NCBI GenBank assembly: GCA_035565615.1
Contig: DATMSB010000011.1
Coordinates: forward strand, 1 to 46,222
DNA from: Vulgatibacter sp035565615
GTDB taxonomy: Bacteria; Myxococcota; Myxococcia; Myxococcales; Vulgatibacteraceae
Reading direction: 5' to 3'
DNA: 46,222 bases
Part shown: piece after piece, positions 8,631 to 17,000 of the stretch
How the letters are laid out: every line of letters starts with the position of its first letter
Numbering within the stretch: the stretch's first letter is position 1
Notes under the pieces: model-generated
What the model was told of the DNA's origin: nothing
What the model saw: the letters and a program-made list of their open reading frames with translations, nothing else
Databases searched by the model: none
Position numbers and translations under genes: made by a program

Positions 8631-9746
8631 GTGAAGCGAATCGCGGTGGTGATGGGCACCCGGCCCGAGGGGATCAAGCTGGCGCCGGTGGTGCGGGAGC
8701 TTCGCTCCCGGGAGGGGTGCGAGACCCTGGTGATCTCGACCGGCCAGCACCGCGAGATGCTCGCCCAGGTGCTGGAGCTCTTCCAGGTGAAGCCCGACGT
8801 CGACCTGGCGGTGATGAAGCCGGGGCAGGACCTGTACGACGTCACCTGCGCGGCGCTCCTGGGCATGCGCGAGGTGCTCCGCCGGGAGCGTCCGGACCAC
8901 GTGGTGGTGCAGGGGGACACGACCACCGCGTTCTCGGCCGCCCTCGCGGCGTTCTACGAGCGGATCCCGGTGGCCCACGTGGAGGCGGGCCTGCGCTCCG
9001 GCGACAGGTACCTGCCGTACCCCGAGGAGGTGAACCGGAAGATGATCACGCCGATCGCCGAGTGGCTCTTCCCGCCGACGGAGGCGTCGCGCCGCATCCT
9101 CCTGCAGGAGGGGTATCCGGAGGATCGGGTGGTGGTCACCGGAAACACCGTGGTCGACGCGCTCCTCCACACGAGGGAGCTGGCGCGCTCCCGCGAGGTC
9201 GAGATCCCGGGGCTGCCGCCCGGCGCGCTGGACGGCAAGCGCGGCATCCTCGTCACCGGCCATCGCCGCGAGAGCTTCGGCGAGACCTTCGAGGGGATCT
9301 GCCGGGCGCTCCTGCGGATCGTCCGCGCCCATCCCGACGTCGCGATCGCCTACCCGGTCCACCTCAACCCCAACGTGGACGGGCCGGTGCGGCGCCTGCT
9401 GGGCGGCGAGCCGCGGATCCACCTCTTGCAGCCCCTGGGGTATCTGGAGCTGGTCTCCCTCATGGACCGCTGCGAGCTGATCCTCTCCGACTCCGGCGGG
9501 ATCCAGGAGGAGGCCCCCAGCCTCCACAAGCCGATCCTCGTCATGCGCGACGTGACCGAGCGCCCCGAGGGCATCGAGGCCGGCGTGGCCCGGCTCGTCG
9601 GCACCACGGAGGAGGGGATCGTGGCCGGGGCGACGGCGCTCCTCGGGGATCCCGCCCTCTACGCGAGGATGGCCTCCGGCGGGAATCCCTACGGCGACGG
9701 GAAGGCCTCCTTGCGGATCGCCGACGCCCTGCTCGGACATTCGTGA
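8631..9746 (+). CDS. wecB: UDP-N-acetylglucosamine 2-epimerase (non-hydrolysing)
   Basis: A 371-residue WecB/MnaA enzyme converting UDP-GlcNAc to UDP-ManNAc in the cytoplasm. It starts MKRIAVVMGTRPEGIKLAPV, the family's nucleotide-binding N terminus, from the GTG at 8631; an upstream in-frame extension lacks similarity. VVVQGDTTTAF carries the catalytic Asp96, HVEAGLRSGD and PEEVNRK follow, and VTGHRRES carries His211. DSGGIQEEAPSL near residue 290 binds UDP. Its product would feed the WecG-type transferase encoded upstream. A 129-base gap separates it from the preceding gene and contains a GC hairpin (8524-8539) but no clear promoter. Confidence 0.96.
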   Translation: MKRIAVVMGTRPEGIKLAPVVRELRSREGCETLVISTGQHREMLAQVLELFQVKPDVDLAVMKPGQDLYDVTCAALLGMREVLRRERPDHVVVQGDTTTAFSAALAAFYERIPVAHVEAGLRSGDRYLPYPEEVNRKMITPIAEWLFPPTEASRRILLQEGYPEDRVVVTGNTVVDALLHTRELARSREVEIPGLPPGALDGKRGILVTGHRRESFGETFEGICRALLRIVRAHPDVAIAYPVHLNPNVDGPVRRLLGGEPRIHLLQPLGYLELVSLMDRCELILSDSGGIQEEAPSLHKPILVMRDVTERPEGIEAGVARLVGTTEEGIVAGATALLGDPALYARMASGGNPYGDGKASLRIADALLGHS

Positions 9747-9839
9747 TCGGCCGCGCGATCCTCGGCTGCGGGCGCTCCTGGGGATCGGATATCGTCGCTC
9801 CGTGACCTCGCCGACCCTGCCCGTTCGAGTCGATCCACC

Positions 9840-11711
9840 ATGAGAGCGTTCCGCGCAGCGTCGCCGAACCTGCCCTCGTGGATCTTCTTCGCCACGCTGG
9901 TGGCGAAGCAGATCTGGCTGAGCGCCCAGATCAGCCCGAACGCGAGCCTGACGGGATGGGTGGTCCTCGCCGTCTCGACCGGGGGCTTCCTCCTCGGCGC
10001 GTCGTGGATCGCCAGGGCGTTCCAGGGGCGCCGGCAGGTGGTCGCGCTGATCGCCCTCGACCTCGTCCTCACCGTCGTGGCGTACGGCGACCTCCTCCAT
10101 TTTCGGATGTTCGGCTCGCTCCCGTCCGCGTCGTCGCTCGCGTTCGCGTGGCAGTTGCGCGACGTGCAGGGGAGCTTGTTCTCCCTGATGCGAGCGCGGG
10201 ACGCGTGGCTCTTCCTGGACGTGGCCGTACTGGCGGCGTTCCTGGCGCGCCCCGATGCACATCGGTTCGAGCGGGTGCGACCCCGCCTCGGCGCGGCGCT
10301 GCTGGCGGCGGGGGCCCTCGCGTCCATCGCCGTGGCGATCGCCTCCCCCCGCACCCGCGATCGGTATTACGGGAACGCCTACCTCGCGAGCCACCTGGGG
10401 CTCTTCAACTACCACCTCTGGGATCTGGCGAACCAGGGGAGGCGCCTGTTCGCGACGGCCGCCGTCGATCGCGAGGTCGTCGAGCGGGTGGCCGCACGGA
10501 TCTCGGCGGGTTGGGGGCGCGGCGCGGGCTCCCCGCTCCCGGGGGCGGGCGCCGGCCTGGACGTGATCGTGCTGCAGGTGGAGGCGCTCCAGGGCTTCGC
10601 CGCCGGGCTGGTGGTGGACGGGCAGCCGATCACGCCGCGCCTGGACGAGCTGGCGAGAGAGAGCCTTCGCTTCCCCAACTACTTCCACCAGGCGGCGACC
10701 GGCAGGACCTCCGACGCCCAGTTCCTGGCGAACTGCTCCCTCGGGGTGAGCCCGGCGGGCGCGGTGGCGTTCCTCTACGCGGGCAACGAGTTCCGCTGCC
10801 TGCCGAGCGTCCTCGCCGACCGCGGGTACGAGACCGCCTTCTTCCACCCCTACGACCCGGACTTCTGGAACCGCGCCGCCTTCAACCCCAAGCAGGGATT
10901 CGCCCGATCCGCGAGCGAGCGCGACTACGTAATCGACGAGACCATCGGCCTCGGCCTGTCGGATCGCTCCTTCTTCCGCCAGACCGTGGCGATGCTCCAG
11001 GACCTCCCGCGCCCGTACTACGCCTTCCTGATCACCCTCACCAGCCACGGCCCCTTCGACTTCCCGGAGCTGCCCAGGCGCCTGCGCCTCGGGCGCCTGG
11101 AGGGGACGGAGGTGGGCGCCTACCTCCACGCCGTCCACTACACCGACGAGGCGATCGGCGCGTTCATCGACGACCTGCGCGAGCGGGGCTTGCTCGACCG
11201 CGCCATCCTCGTCGTCTACGGCGATCACGACGCTGCGGTCCGGCGCAACTCCAACGTCGAGGACCTCCTCCCCATCCCGGCGGGCGACGAGCTGGCGTGG
11301 GTCGCCGAGGAGAGGCGGGTGCCGCTCCTGGTGCGGCTGCCCCACGGGCGCCACGCCCGGGAGGTCTCCACCTACGGCGGCCAGATCGACCTCGCCCCCA
11401 CCCTCGCCGGCCTCCTCGGGATCCCCCTCGAGGGCCTCTCCTTCCTCGGGCACGACCTCCTGGCGCGGGGCAGGCCGGAGCGGGTCGCGTTCCCGGACGG
11501 GATGGTGCTCGGTCCCGACCGGCTCGCGCTCGGCCCGGCAGGGCGGGGCCCGCGCTGCCTCGGGAGGGAGGGTCCGCTCCCTCCAGGGGCGTGCGCCGAT
11601 CTGGAGGCGGCGGCGGAGGAGGATCGGGAGATCGCCGCCGCGATCCTGGAGCTGGATCTGATCCCGGAGCTGGAGCGGGCGTGGGCCGAGGTGCGCCTCG
11701 GGGAGCGGTGA
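9840..11711 (+). CDS. LtaS-like membrane sulfatase/phosphoglycerol transferase family protein, copy 2
   Basis: A 623-residue paralogue of the 6483-8501 gene, alignable over nearly its whole length but without the Pro/Ala-rich N terminus. Four to five membrane helices precede the catalytic domain. The metal site is kept: VIVLQVEAL with Glu248, GRTSDAQF with Thr290, and GDHDA with Asp462 and His463. Shared tracts such as GLSDRSFFRQ and GGQIDLAPT show a duplication followed by divergence. It starts at ATG 9840 without an obvious ribosome-binding site. It ends three bases before the convergent flippase gene with no room for a separate terminator. The two copies may modify different positions or substrates. 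Confidence 0.85.
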   Translation: MRAFRAASPNLPSWIFFATLVAKQIWLSAQISPNASLTGWVVLAVSTGGFLLGASWIARAFQGRRQVVALIALDLVLTVVAYGDLLHFRMFGSLPSASSLAFAWQLRDVQGSLFSLMRARDAWLFLDVAVLAAFLARPDAHRFERVRPRLGAALLAAGALASIAVAIASPRTRDRYYGNAYLASHLGLFNYHLWDLANQGRRLFATAAVDREVVERVAARISAGWGRGAGSPLPGAGAGLDVIVLQVEALQGFAAGLVVDGQPITPRLDELARESLRFPNYFHQAATGRTSDAQFLANCSLGVSPAGAVAFLYAGNEFRCLPSVLADRGYETAFFHPYDPDFWNRAAFNPKQGFARSASERDYVIDETIGLGLSDRSFFRQTVAMLQDLPRPYYAFLITLTSHGPFDFPELPRRLRLGRLEGTEVGAYLHAVHYTDEAIGAFIDDLRERGLLDRAILVVYGDHDAAVRRNSNVEDLLPIPAGDELAWVAEERRVPLLVRLPHGRHAREVSTYGGQIDLAPTLAGLLGIPLEGLSFLGHDLLARGRPERVAFPDGMVLGPDRLALGPAGRGPRCLGREGPLPPGACADLEAAAEEDREIAAAILELDLIPELERAWAEVRLGER

Positions 11712-11714
11712 GCC

Positions 11715-13076
11715 TCAGCCCGCGGCGGGGGAGGGCCGCCGATCGGCCCGGAGCCGCGAGCGGATGAGCAGGGCGATCACCGCGAAGCCGAGCAGCTCCG
11801 ATGCGATGAAGGAGATCGCCGCGCCGTCGGCGCCGATCCGGGGGAGGAGCAGGGCGTTCGCCCCCGTCACCAGGACGAGCTGGGCGACGTTCATCGCCAC
11901 GTAGGAGCGGATGAGGTCGAAGTTGTAGCCGACCACCGCGATCGGACAGAAGAGGATCGCGATCACGTAGCGGACGCCGAGGAGCCGGGCGAGGGCCACC
12001 GACCCCTCGTACGCCTCGCCGAAGATCCACGGCGCCGCCATCGGCACCACCAGGGAGTAGACGAGCGCCCCGAAGGCGAGGAGCGCGCTGAGGGCGAAGG
12101 TCTTCCGCAGCAGCCGGACGGTCTCCTCGCGGGAGCCGGCGACCGCCGCCGCTCGGGGCGCGAGGGCGGTGTTCACCGCCGCGATCAGCATCAGCAGCGG
12201 CAGGGTGAAGCGGCTCGCCACGGTGTAGACGCCGATCTCCGCGTCGCCGAGGAAGAAGCCCATCGCCCACACGTCCATCCGCGCCGTCACCGCGCAGACG
12301 AGCGAGGCCGCCAGGTTGTAGCGGGCGAAGGTCCCCAGCCCTTCGCTGGCGGGCATCGACAGCGCTCGCCGGTGGGGAAGCCGCGGCCGGATCACCTCCC
12401 AGGGCACGAGGGGCAGGAGCACCGCCGCCGCCACGGCCATGCCCACCGCGCTCGCCACCAGGATCGCCTCCACCGACCAGAGGCCGAGCCCGGCGGCGAC
12501 GAGCACCGCCAGCAGGGTGAAGGCGCCCTGGCCCGACGCGGCGAAGGCGTTGAGCCGGAAGCGGCGGTGGGCCTGCAGGTAGAGCGCGGGGAAGGTCACC
12601 AGCGGCGCGAGCGCCGAGGTGAGGAGGGCGAGGCGGATCAGGGGGGCGAGGGTCGAATCGTGCCAGGCGAGGGCGGCGATCGCCGGGGCGAGGGCGAAGG
12701 CCGCCGCGGAAGCCCCGACGCCCACCAGGAGCCGCAGGCCGAGGGTCCACCGGAGGATGGCGCGGGCCTCCGCCATCCTGCCCTCCGCCCGCGCGCCCGC
12801 GGCGAACCGCACCGCGGTCGCGCCGATCCCCAGGTCCGTGAAGGCGATCACCAGCGAGGCGACGCTGATCGCCAGGGCGTGGCGGCCCAGGCTGGCGGCG
12901 CTCAGGCCTCGCGCGAGGATCAGGGTGACGGCGAGCCCCGAGGCGGCGGTCACCCCCTGCGGCAGCAGCGACAGGAGGACGTCCGCGATCCCCCGGCGCG
13001 ATCCCCGGGCGTCCTCGACCAGCGAGCGCAGCCGGCCCGGAGCGTACGTCGCGATGCGGCCGAGGGGAGACGCCAT
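11715..13076 (-). CDS. Polysaccharide flippase, Wzx/MVF (MOP) superfamily
   Basis: A 453-residue membrane protein with about 12-14 helices, encoded opposite to its neighbours. The N terminus GIADVLLSLLPQGVTAASGL and the following LGIGATAVRFAAG are typical of Wzx/RfbX-type lipid-linked oligosaccharide flippases. These move undecaprenyl-diphosphate-linked repeat units from the cytoplasmic to the periplasmic face. The start is ATG 13076; a GGAGG sits unusually far upstream (about 18 bases). It is divergent from the initiating sugar-phosphate transferase gene with 135 bases between them, so both promoters probably lie there. Transport substrate cannot be read from sequence. Confidence 0.85.
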   Translation of the reverse strand: MASPLGRIATYAPGRLRSLVEDARGSRRGIADVLLSLLPQGVTAASGLAVTLILARGLSAASLGRHALAISVASLVIAFTDLGIGATAVRFAAGARAEGRMAEARAILRWTLGLRLLVGVGASAAAFALAPAIAALAWHDSTLAPLIRLALLTSALAPLVTFPALYLQAHRRFRLNAFAASGQGAFTLLAVLVAAGLGLWSVEAILVASAVGMAVAAAVLLPLVPWEVIRPRLPHRRALSMPASEGLGTFARYNLAASLVCAVTARMDVWAMGFFLGDAEIGVYTVASRFTLPLLMLIAAVNTALAPRAAAVAGSREETVRLLRKTFALSALLAFGALVYSLVVPMAAPWIFGEAYEGSVALARLLGVRYVIAILFCPIAVVGYNFDLIRSYVAMNVAQLVLVTGANALLLPRIGADGAAISFIASELLGFAVIALLIRSRLRADRRPSPAAG

Positions 13077-13211
13077 CGGCGGGAAGCTAACACACCTCCC
13101 GCGTTTCCCGGCGTCGGCGAACGGCGCCAAGCAGGCGATCGGCCCCGCTCCCGGGGGGGCGACTTCCTGCCGACGGCTCCGGTGCGGTAGAAGACCGGAG
13201 AGCAGGCCACC

Positions 13212-14624
13212 GTGGCCTCGATCGAAAGGCGAGGCGCCTTGAGCAGAGCGAAGAGGACCCTGGGGTTCGCCCTCGCGACGACCGACGCGTTCCTGCTGGT
13301 CGCCGCCTATTTCGGCGCGTACGAGCTGCGCTACCGGATGGGCTGGCTCCCCGGCCTGTACGGCTGGGATCGCTACCTCCTCCTCCCGATCCTCGCGCTG
13401 CCGCTGTGGCTGGGCACGGGGTGGTGGGTGGGCCTCTACGGCGGGGGCCATCGCAGCCTCCGGCGGGAGTTCTCCGGCCTCCTCCGCGCCGCGATCGTCA
13501 CCGGGCTCGTGCTCTCGGCCTTCGCCTTCCTCCTCAAGCAGCAGCACCAGAGCCGCCCCCTCATGGTGCTGTACGTGACCTTCGCGTTCACCCAGGCCTG
13601 CGCGGTGCGGGCGGGCATGCGCCTCCTCACCTTCGGCAGACCCGAGCGCATCGTGCGGACGATCGTGGTGGGGGCCGGGCCGGACGCGGACGAGCTCTGC
13701 CGGCGGATCGCCGCCAGGCCTGGCTCCGTCCTGGTGGGCCTCGTCGCGGAGGACGAGGGGGCGAACCCGCCTCCGGGCGTGCGCGTCCTGGGGACCATCG
13801 CCGAGGCAGACGCGATCTTCCGGGGGGAGGTCGTCGACGAGGTGATCTTCGCGGTGGCCGCCTCCCGGGTCGCCCAGGTGCAGGACGCCTTCGCCAGCGC
13901 CGAGGACCTCGGCCTGAAGGCCAAGATCTCGGTCTCCTTCCTGCCGTTCCAGCGGGCGCGCGTCGACTTCGAGGAGCTCGACGGGATGCCGCTCCTCGCC
14001 TTCGAGACCGCCCCGGGCGATCCGGTGAAGCTCGCCACCAAGCGGGCCTTCGATCTGGTGGTGAGCGGCGTGGCGCTCCTCGTCTTCGCTCCCGTGTTCC
14101 TGGCGATCGCGGTGGCCGTCAAGCTGGACTCGCCGGGGCCCGTCTTCTTCGGCCAGGTCCGCAGCGGCCTCAACGGCCGGCGCTTCACCCTTTGGAAGTT
14201 CCGCTCCATGGTGGTCGACGCGGCGAAGCGCCTCCCCGAGCTGGCGGCGCACAACGAGATGAGCGGCCCGGCCTTCAAGATGAAGGCGGATCCCCGGGTG
14301 ACGCGGGTGGGGCGCTTCCTGCGCAAAAGCTCCCTCGACGAGCTGCCGCAGTTCTGGAACGTCTTCCGCGGCGACATGAGCGTGGTCGGGCCGCGCCCGC
14401 CGCTGCCGGACGAGGTCTCGCGGTACCAGCGCTGGCAGCGGCGTCGACTTTCGGTGAAGCCGGGGATCACATGCGTCTGGCAGGTGAGCGGCCGCAGCGA
14501 CCTCGACTTCGAAACCTGGATGAAGCTCGACCTGGCCTACATCGATCAGTGGTCCCTCTGGCTGGACCTCAAGATCTGCTGGAAGACCATCCCCGCCGTG
14601 CTCCTCGGCAGGGGCGCGCGGTAG
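13212..14624 (+). CDS. Polyprenyl-phosphate hexose-1-phosphate transferase (WbaP/WcaJ-like, PNPT family)
   Basis: A 470-residue initiating enzyme for surface polysaccharide. About four membrane helices (20-125) and a CoA-binding-like/NAD-fold middle (from IVRTIVVGAGPDADEL, about 150-260) precede a C-terminal bacterial sugar transferase domain from KRAFDLVVSGVALL (about 278). That domain has the expected FTLWKFRSMV, DELPQFWNV, GDMSVVGPRPPLP and PGITCVWQVSGRSDLDF motifs. It transfers a sugar-1-phosphate from a UDP-sugar to undecaprenyl phosphate at the inner membrane. GTG start at 13212. The TAG stop lies in the loop of a perfect hairpin (14607-14642). UDP-glucose, galactose or GlcNAc could all be donors. 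Confidence 0.92.
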   Translation: MASIERRGALSRAKRTLGFALATTDAFLLVAAYFGAYELRYRMGWLPGLYGWDRYLLLPILALPLWLGTGWWVGLYGGGHRSLRREFSGLLRAAIVTGLVLSAFAFLLKQQHQSRPLMVLYVTFAFTQACAVRAGMRLLTFGRPERIVRTIVVGAGPDADELCRRIAARPGSVLVGLVAEDEGANPPPGVRVLGTIAEADAIFRGEVVDEVIFAVAASRVAQVQDAFASAEDLGLKAKISVSFLPFQRARVDFEELDGMPLLAFETAPGDPVKLATKRAFDLVVSGVALLVFAPVFLAIAVAVKLDSPGPVFFGQVRSGLNGRRFTLWKFRSMVVDAAKRLPELAAHNEMSGPAFKMKADPRVTRVGRFLRKSSLDELPQFWNVFRGDMSVVGPRPPLPDEVSRYQRWQRRRLSVKPGITCVWQVSGRSDLDFETWMKLDLAYIDQWSLWLDLKICWKTIPAVLLGRGAR

Positions 14625-14642
14625 AGGTCGCGCGCCCCTGCC
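14607..14642 (+). terminator. Perfect 14-bp hairpin enclosing the stop codon
   Basis: GGCAGGGGCGCGCG (14607-14620) is the exact reverse complement of CGCGCGCCCCTGCC (14629-14642). The eight-base loop holds the TAG stop (14622-14624) of the sugar transferase gene. No T-tract follows, so it is either a very GC-rich intrinsic terminator or an mRNA 3'-end stabiliser. The symmetry is seen directly; the function is inferred. Confidence 0.6.
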
Positions 14643-14680
14643 GGGGGCCGTCGAAGTCCGCAGATTCCCGGCCTGCGCGC

Positions 14681-14721
14681 CCCCTTTGGGAGGTGGCAGA
14701 CCCGCTCCACCCCCAAAGGGG
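14681..14721. terminator. Second hairpin downstream of the polysaccharide locus
   Basis: CCCCTTTGGGAGGTGG (14681-14696) pairs with CCACCCCCAAAGGGG (14707-14721) with a single bulged base and a ten-base loop. It follows the perfect hairpin by 38 bases, so the locus seems to be closed by two consecutive structures. No T-run follows on either strand. Confidence 0.45.
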
Positions 14722-15451
14722 AGAGCGCCGCGGGGGCCGCGGGTGGTAGAGGACTGGCACTCCTCGCCAGCCCCGTGGTAACGTCCCGCCCACTGTTCGG
14801 CGTGGTGGATCCGCTTCGCTCCCGACCCGCCCCTTTCGAGAGGCGCAGGGGGAGCGGTCGGAGGGGTGTGTCCGCGGACCGGAATTCCGAACCAGCCTGC
14901 CTCCTCCGTCCCCGGCTCCCGCTCCAGGAGAGCGGCACTACTGCCGCAGTCATGGCCTCCATTCGGAAAATCTTGCGCCCCGAGACCGGAAGGGGATCGG
15001 CGCGATCCGGGGGGCCGAGGGGCGGGAAGGGCAGGACTTTCCAGGGAAAGGACGAAAAGGGCGCATTGTCGGGTGCCCCTGGCATGGATCTCGCTACATA
15101 TTCCGGTCGAGCGTTCTGCTGCTCCCGCAAGGCCTCACGGTCGGCGAAAGCCGGGGCGCTCCCGCGGACGTCCTCCCAGGAGGCCGCCCGTCGGTACATC
15201 CCGCGCCGGTCGGAACGCACGTTCGCCCGTGTGCCCGATCGGGACGCCAGCCTGCTTGCCGCTGCGGCGAGCACCCCGCCACGCCGGACGGTGCGCAGCG
15301 AGCATCCCTCCTCCCTCGAATCTCCCCGAAGAATGGGCCGAAACTTCCGCGTGTTCGCAGACGAGGTGCGGCCCGAAGCGCGCTTTACGGCCGAGGGCCC
15401 GGTCGTTAGACTCCCGCCGACTTTCACGTCGAGCACAGGAGAGGAACCCCC
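14722..15451. other. Gap before hemB with no supported gene
   Basis: The open frames crossing this stretch are Arg/Ser/Pro-rich, lack family motifs and look like random translation of GC-rich DNA. Local base composition is more mixed than in the genes. One sequence, TGGCATGGATCTCGCT (15080-15095), has the GG-N10-GC spacing of a sigma-54 -24/-12 element, with one mismatch in the -12 half, but no gene begins close by. A small RNA is possible but unsupported. Confidence 0.4.
15384..15411 (+). promoter_or_regulatory. Possible hemB promoter
   Basis: TTTACG (15384-15389), a 16-base spacer and TTAGAC (15406-15411) form a weak sigma-70-like pair 40 bases before the hemB start. It is one of few AT-containing patches here. 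The match is modest and the call tentative. Confidence 0.3.
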
Positions 15452-16432
15452 TTGCGTTCTCCGCTGATCCGTGGACGCCGGCTCCGCCGGACCGAGACGC
15501 TGCGCCGGATGGTTCGCGAAACCGAACTGCGGGCCTCCGACCTCATCCTTCCGCTCTTCGTCGAGCCCGGGAAGGGCGTGCGGCGCCCGGTCGGCTCCAT
15601 GCCGGGGGTCTTCAACCTCTCGGTCGACACCGCGATCGACGAGGCGAAGCGGGCCTGCGACCTCGGGATCCCCGCGGTGATCCTCTTCGGGATCCCGGAC
15701 TCCAAGGACGCCGCCGGCAGCCGCGGCCACGCGGACGACGGCATCGTGCCCACGGCCCTTCGCGCGCTGCGCGAGGCCGTCCCCGAGATGGTGCTCGTCG
15801 CCGACGTATGCCTCTGCGAATACACGGACCACGGGCATTGCGGGATCCTGCGGGACGGCGACGTCGACAACGACGCCACCGTGCCGCTCCTCGCCAAGGC
15901 CGCGGTCGCCTACGCGAAGGCGGGGGCGGACATCGTGGCGCCCTCCGACATGATGGACGGGAGGGTGGGGGCGATCCGCCACGCCCTGGACGAGTCCGGC
16001 CTGACGGCTACCGCGATCATGAGCTACTCGGCCAAGTTCGCCTCCGCGTTCTACGGGCCGTTCCGGGACGCGGCGCAGAGCACCCCGCAGTCCGGCGATC
16101 GCCGGGGCTACCAGATGGATCCCGCCAACGGCCGGGAGGCGATGCGCATGGTCCGCCGCGACCTGGCGGAGGGCGCGGACGTGGTGATGGTGAAGCCGGC
16201 GTTGCCGTACCTGGACGTGATCCGGAGGGTGAGCGACGAGGTGGACGTGCCGGTCGCCGCCTACTGCGTCTCGGGCGAATTCACCATGATCGAGGCGGCG
16301 GCGCGGAACGGCTGGATCGACGGGCCCCGGGCCACGATGGAGGCGCTCGTCTCCATCAAGCGGGCGGGCGCCGATCTGATCGTCACCTACCACGCCCTGG
16401 AGGCCGCGAAGGCCCTCGCGGACTTTCGCTAG
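15452..16432 (+). CDS. hemB: Delta-aminolevulinic acid dehydratase (porphobilinogen synthase)
   Basis: A 326-residue HemB condensing two 5-aminolevulinate molecules to porphobilinogen in tetrapyrrole synthesis. The Schiff-base lysines are in SYSAKFASAFYGPFR (Lys195) and VMVKPALPYLD (Lys248). The DVCLCEYTDHGHCG tract supplies three cysteines (120, 122, 130) as in zinc-dependent enzymes rather than the Asp-rich magnesium type. It begins with TTG at 15452, supported by AGGAGAGG (15437-15444). One base separates its stop from the next gene's GTG, so hemB and the RDD gene probably share an mRNA. Confidence 0.97.
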   Translation: MRSPLIRGRRLRRTETLRRMVRETELRASDLILPLFVEPGKGVRRPVGSMPGVFNLSVDTAIDEAKRACDLGIPAVILFGIPDSKDAAGSRGHADDGIVPTALRALREAVPEMVLVADVCLCEYTDHGHCGILRDGDVDNDATVPLLAKAAVAYAKAGADIVAPSDMMDGRVGAIRHALDESGLTATAIMSYSAKFASAFYGPFRDAAQSTPQSGDRRGYQMDPANGREAMRMVRRDLAEGADVVMVKPALPYLDVIRRVSDEVDVPVAAYCVSGEFTMIEAAARNGWIDGPRATMEALVSIKRAGADLIVTYHALEAAKALADFR

Positions 16433-16433
16433 C

Positions 16434-17000
16434 GTGAACGACTCTCGCACCCGGAGCGCGGGCCGCAACGGGGCGTCGTACCCCAAGGCCGAGATCGTGC
16501 CCAGGGTGCTCGCCAAGGTCGCGGACTTGCTGGTGGCCTCCGCGTTCTGGTTCTTCGTGCCCGGCGTGGGCGTGATCCTCGCGCTGGCGTACCTGCTCGC
16601 CTGCGACGGCCTCCCCAACGGCCAGTCGCCCGGCAAGAGGCTGCTCGGGATCAAGGCCATGCACCTGCCGACCCGCCGCTCGTGCGCGGTCTCCCACTCC
16701 GTGGTCCGCAACCTCCCAATCGCCCTGGCGATGCTGCTCGCGGCGAACCCCTTTCTCCTCGTCGCCTCCCTCCCCATCCTCGCCTTCGAGCTCTACCTGG
16801 TGATCACCGATCCCCGCGGCGCCCGGATCGGCGACGTCTTCGCGGACACCCAGGTGATCGACGGCAAGGTCCCCTTCGACGCGCCGGTGGTCGCCGGCGA
16901 ACCGGTTCCGCCTCCCCGGACCTTGCGGGGCGAGCTGGGCGAGTCCGCCCGCTTCATGGCCGACGCCTCCTGGGAGGAACCACCATGCGGATCGCGCTGA
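16434..17000 (+). CDS. RDD family membrane protein
   Basis: A 188-residue protein with a short polar N terminus and two or three membrane helices (about 36-60 and 95-125). RDD features are visible: an Arg and Asp in PRVLAKVADLLV, NGQSPGKRLLGIKAM in the loop, and RIGDVFADTQVI near the end of the domain. RDD proteins are poorly understood; some act as or with ion antiporters. It starts with GTG one base after hemB stops. Its last 16 bases overlap the start of the broken ATP-grasp locus, implying that both once formed an operon. Confidence 0.8.
   Translation: MNDSRTRSAGRNGASYPKAEIVPRVLAKVADLLVASAFWFFVPGVGVILALAYLLACDGLPNGQSPGKRLLGIKAMHLPTRRSCAVSHSVVRNLPIALAMLLAANPFLLVASLPILAFELYLVITDPRGARIGDVFADTQVIDGKVPFDAPVVAGEPVPPPRTLRGELGESARFMADASWEEPPCGSR

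Noticed and set aside
7851..11453. 1200-codon minus-strand frame across wecB and the second LtaS-like gene
   Set aside because: Composition is that of antisense to GC-rich genes; the plus-strand frames contain complete catalytic motifs.
15080..15095. Sigma-54-like element treated as a promoter feature
   Set aside because: Spacing is right but one key base of the -12 half differs, no gene begins nearby, and chance matches are common in GC-rich DNA.
14775..15467. 230-codon plus-strand frame before hemB
   Set aside because: No ribosome-binding site, no recognisable domain and an Arg/Ser-rich composition typical of random GC-rich DNA.
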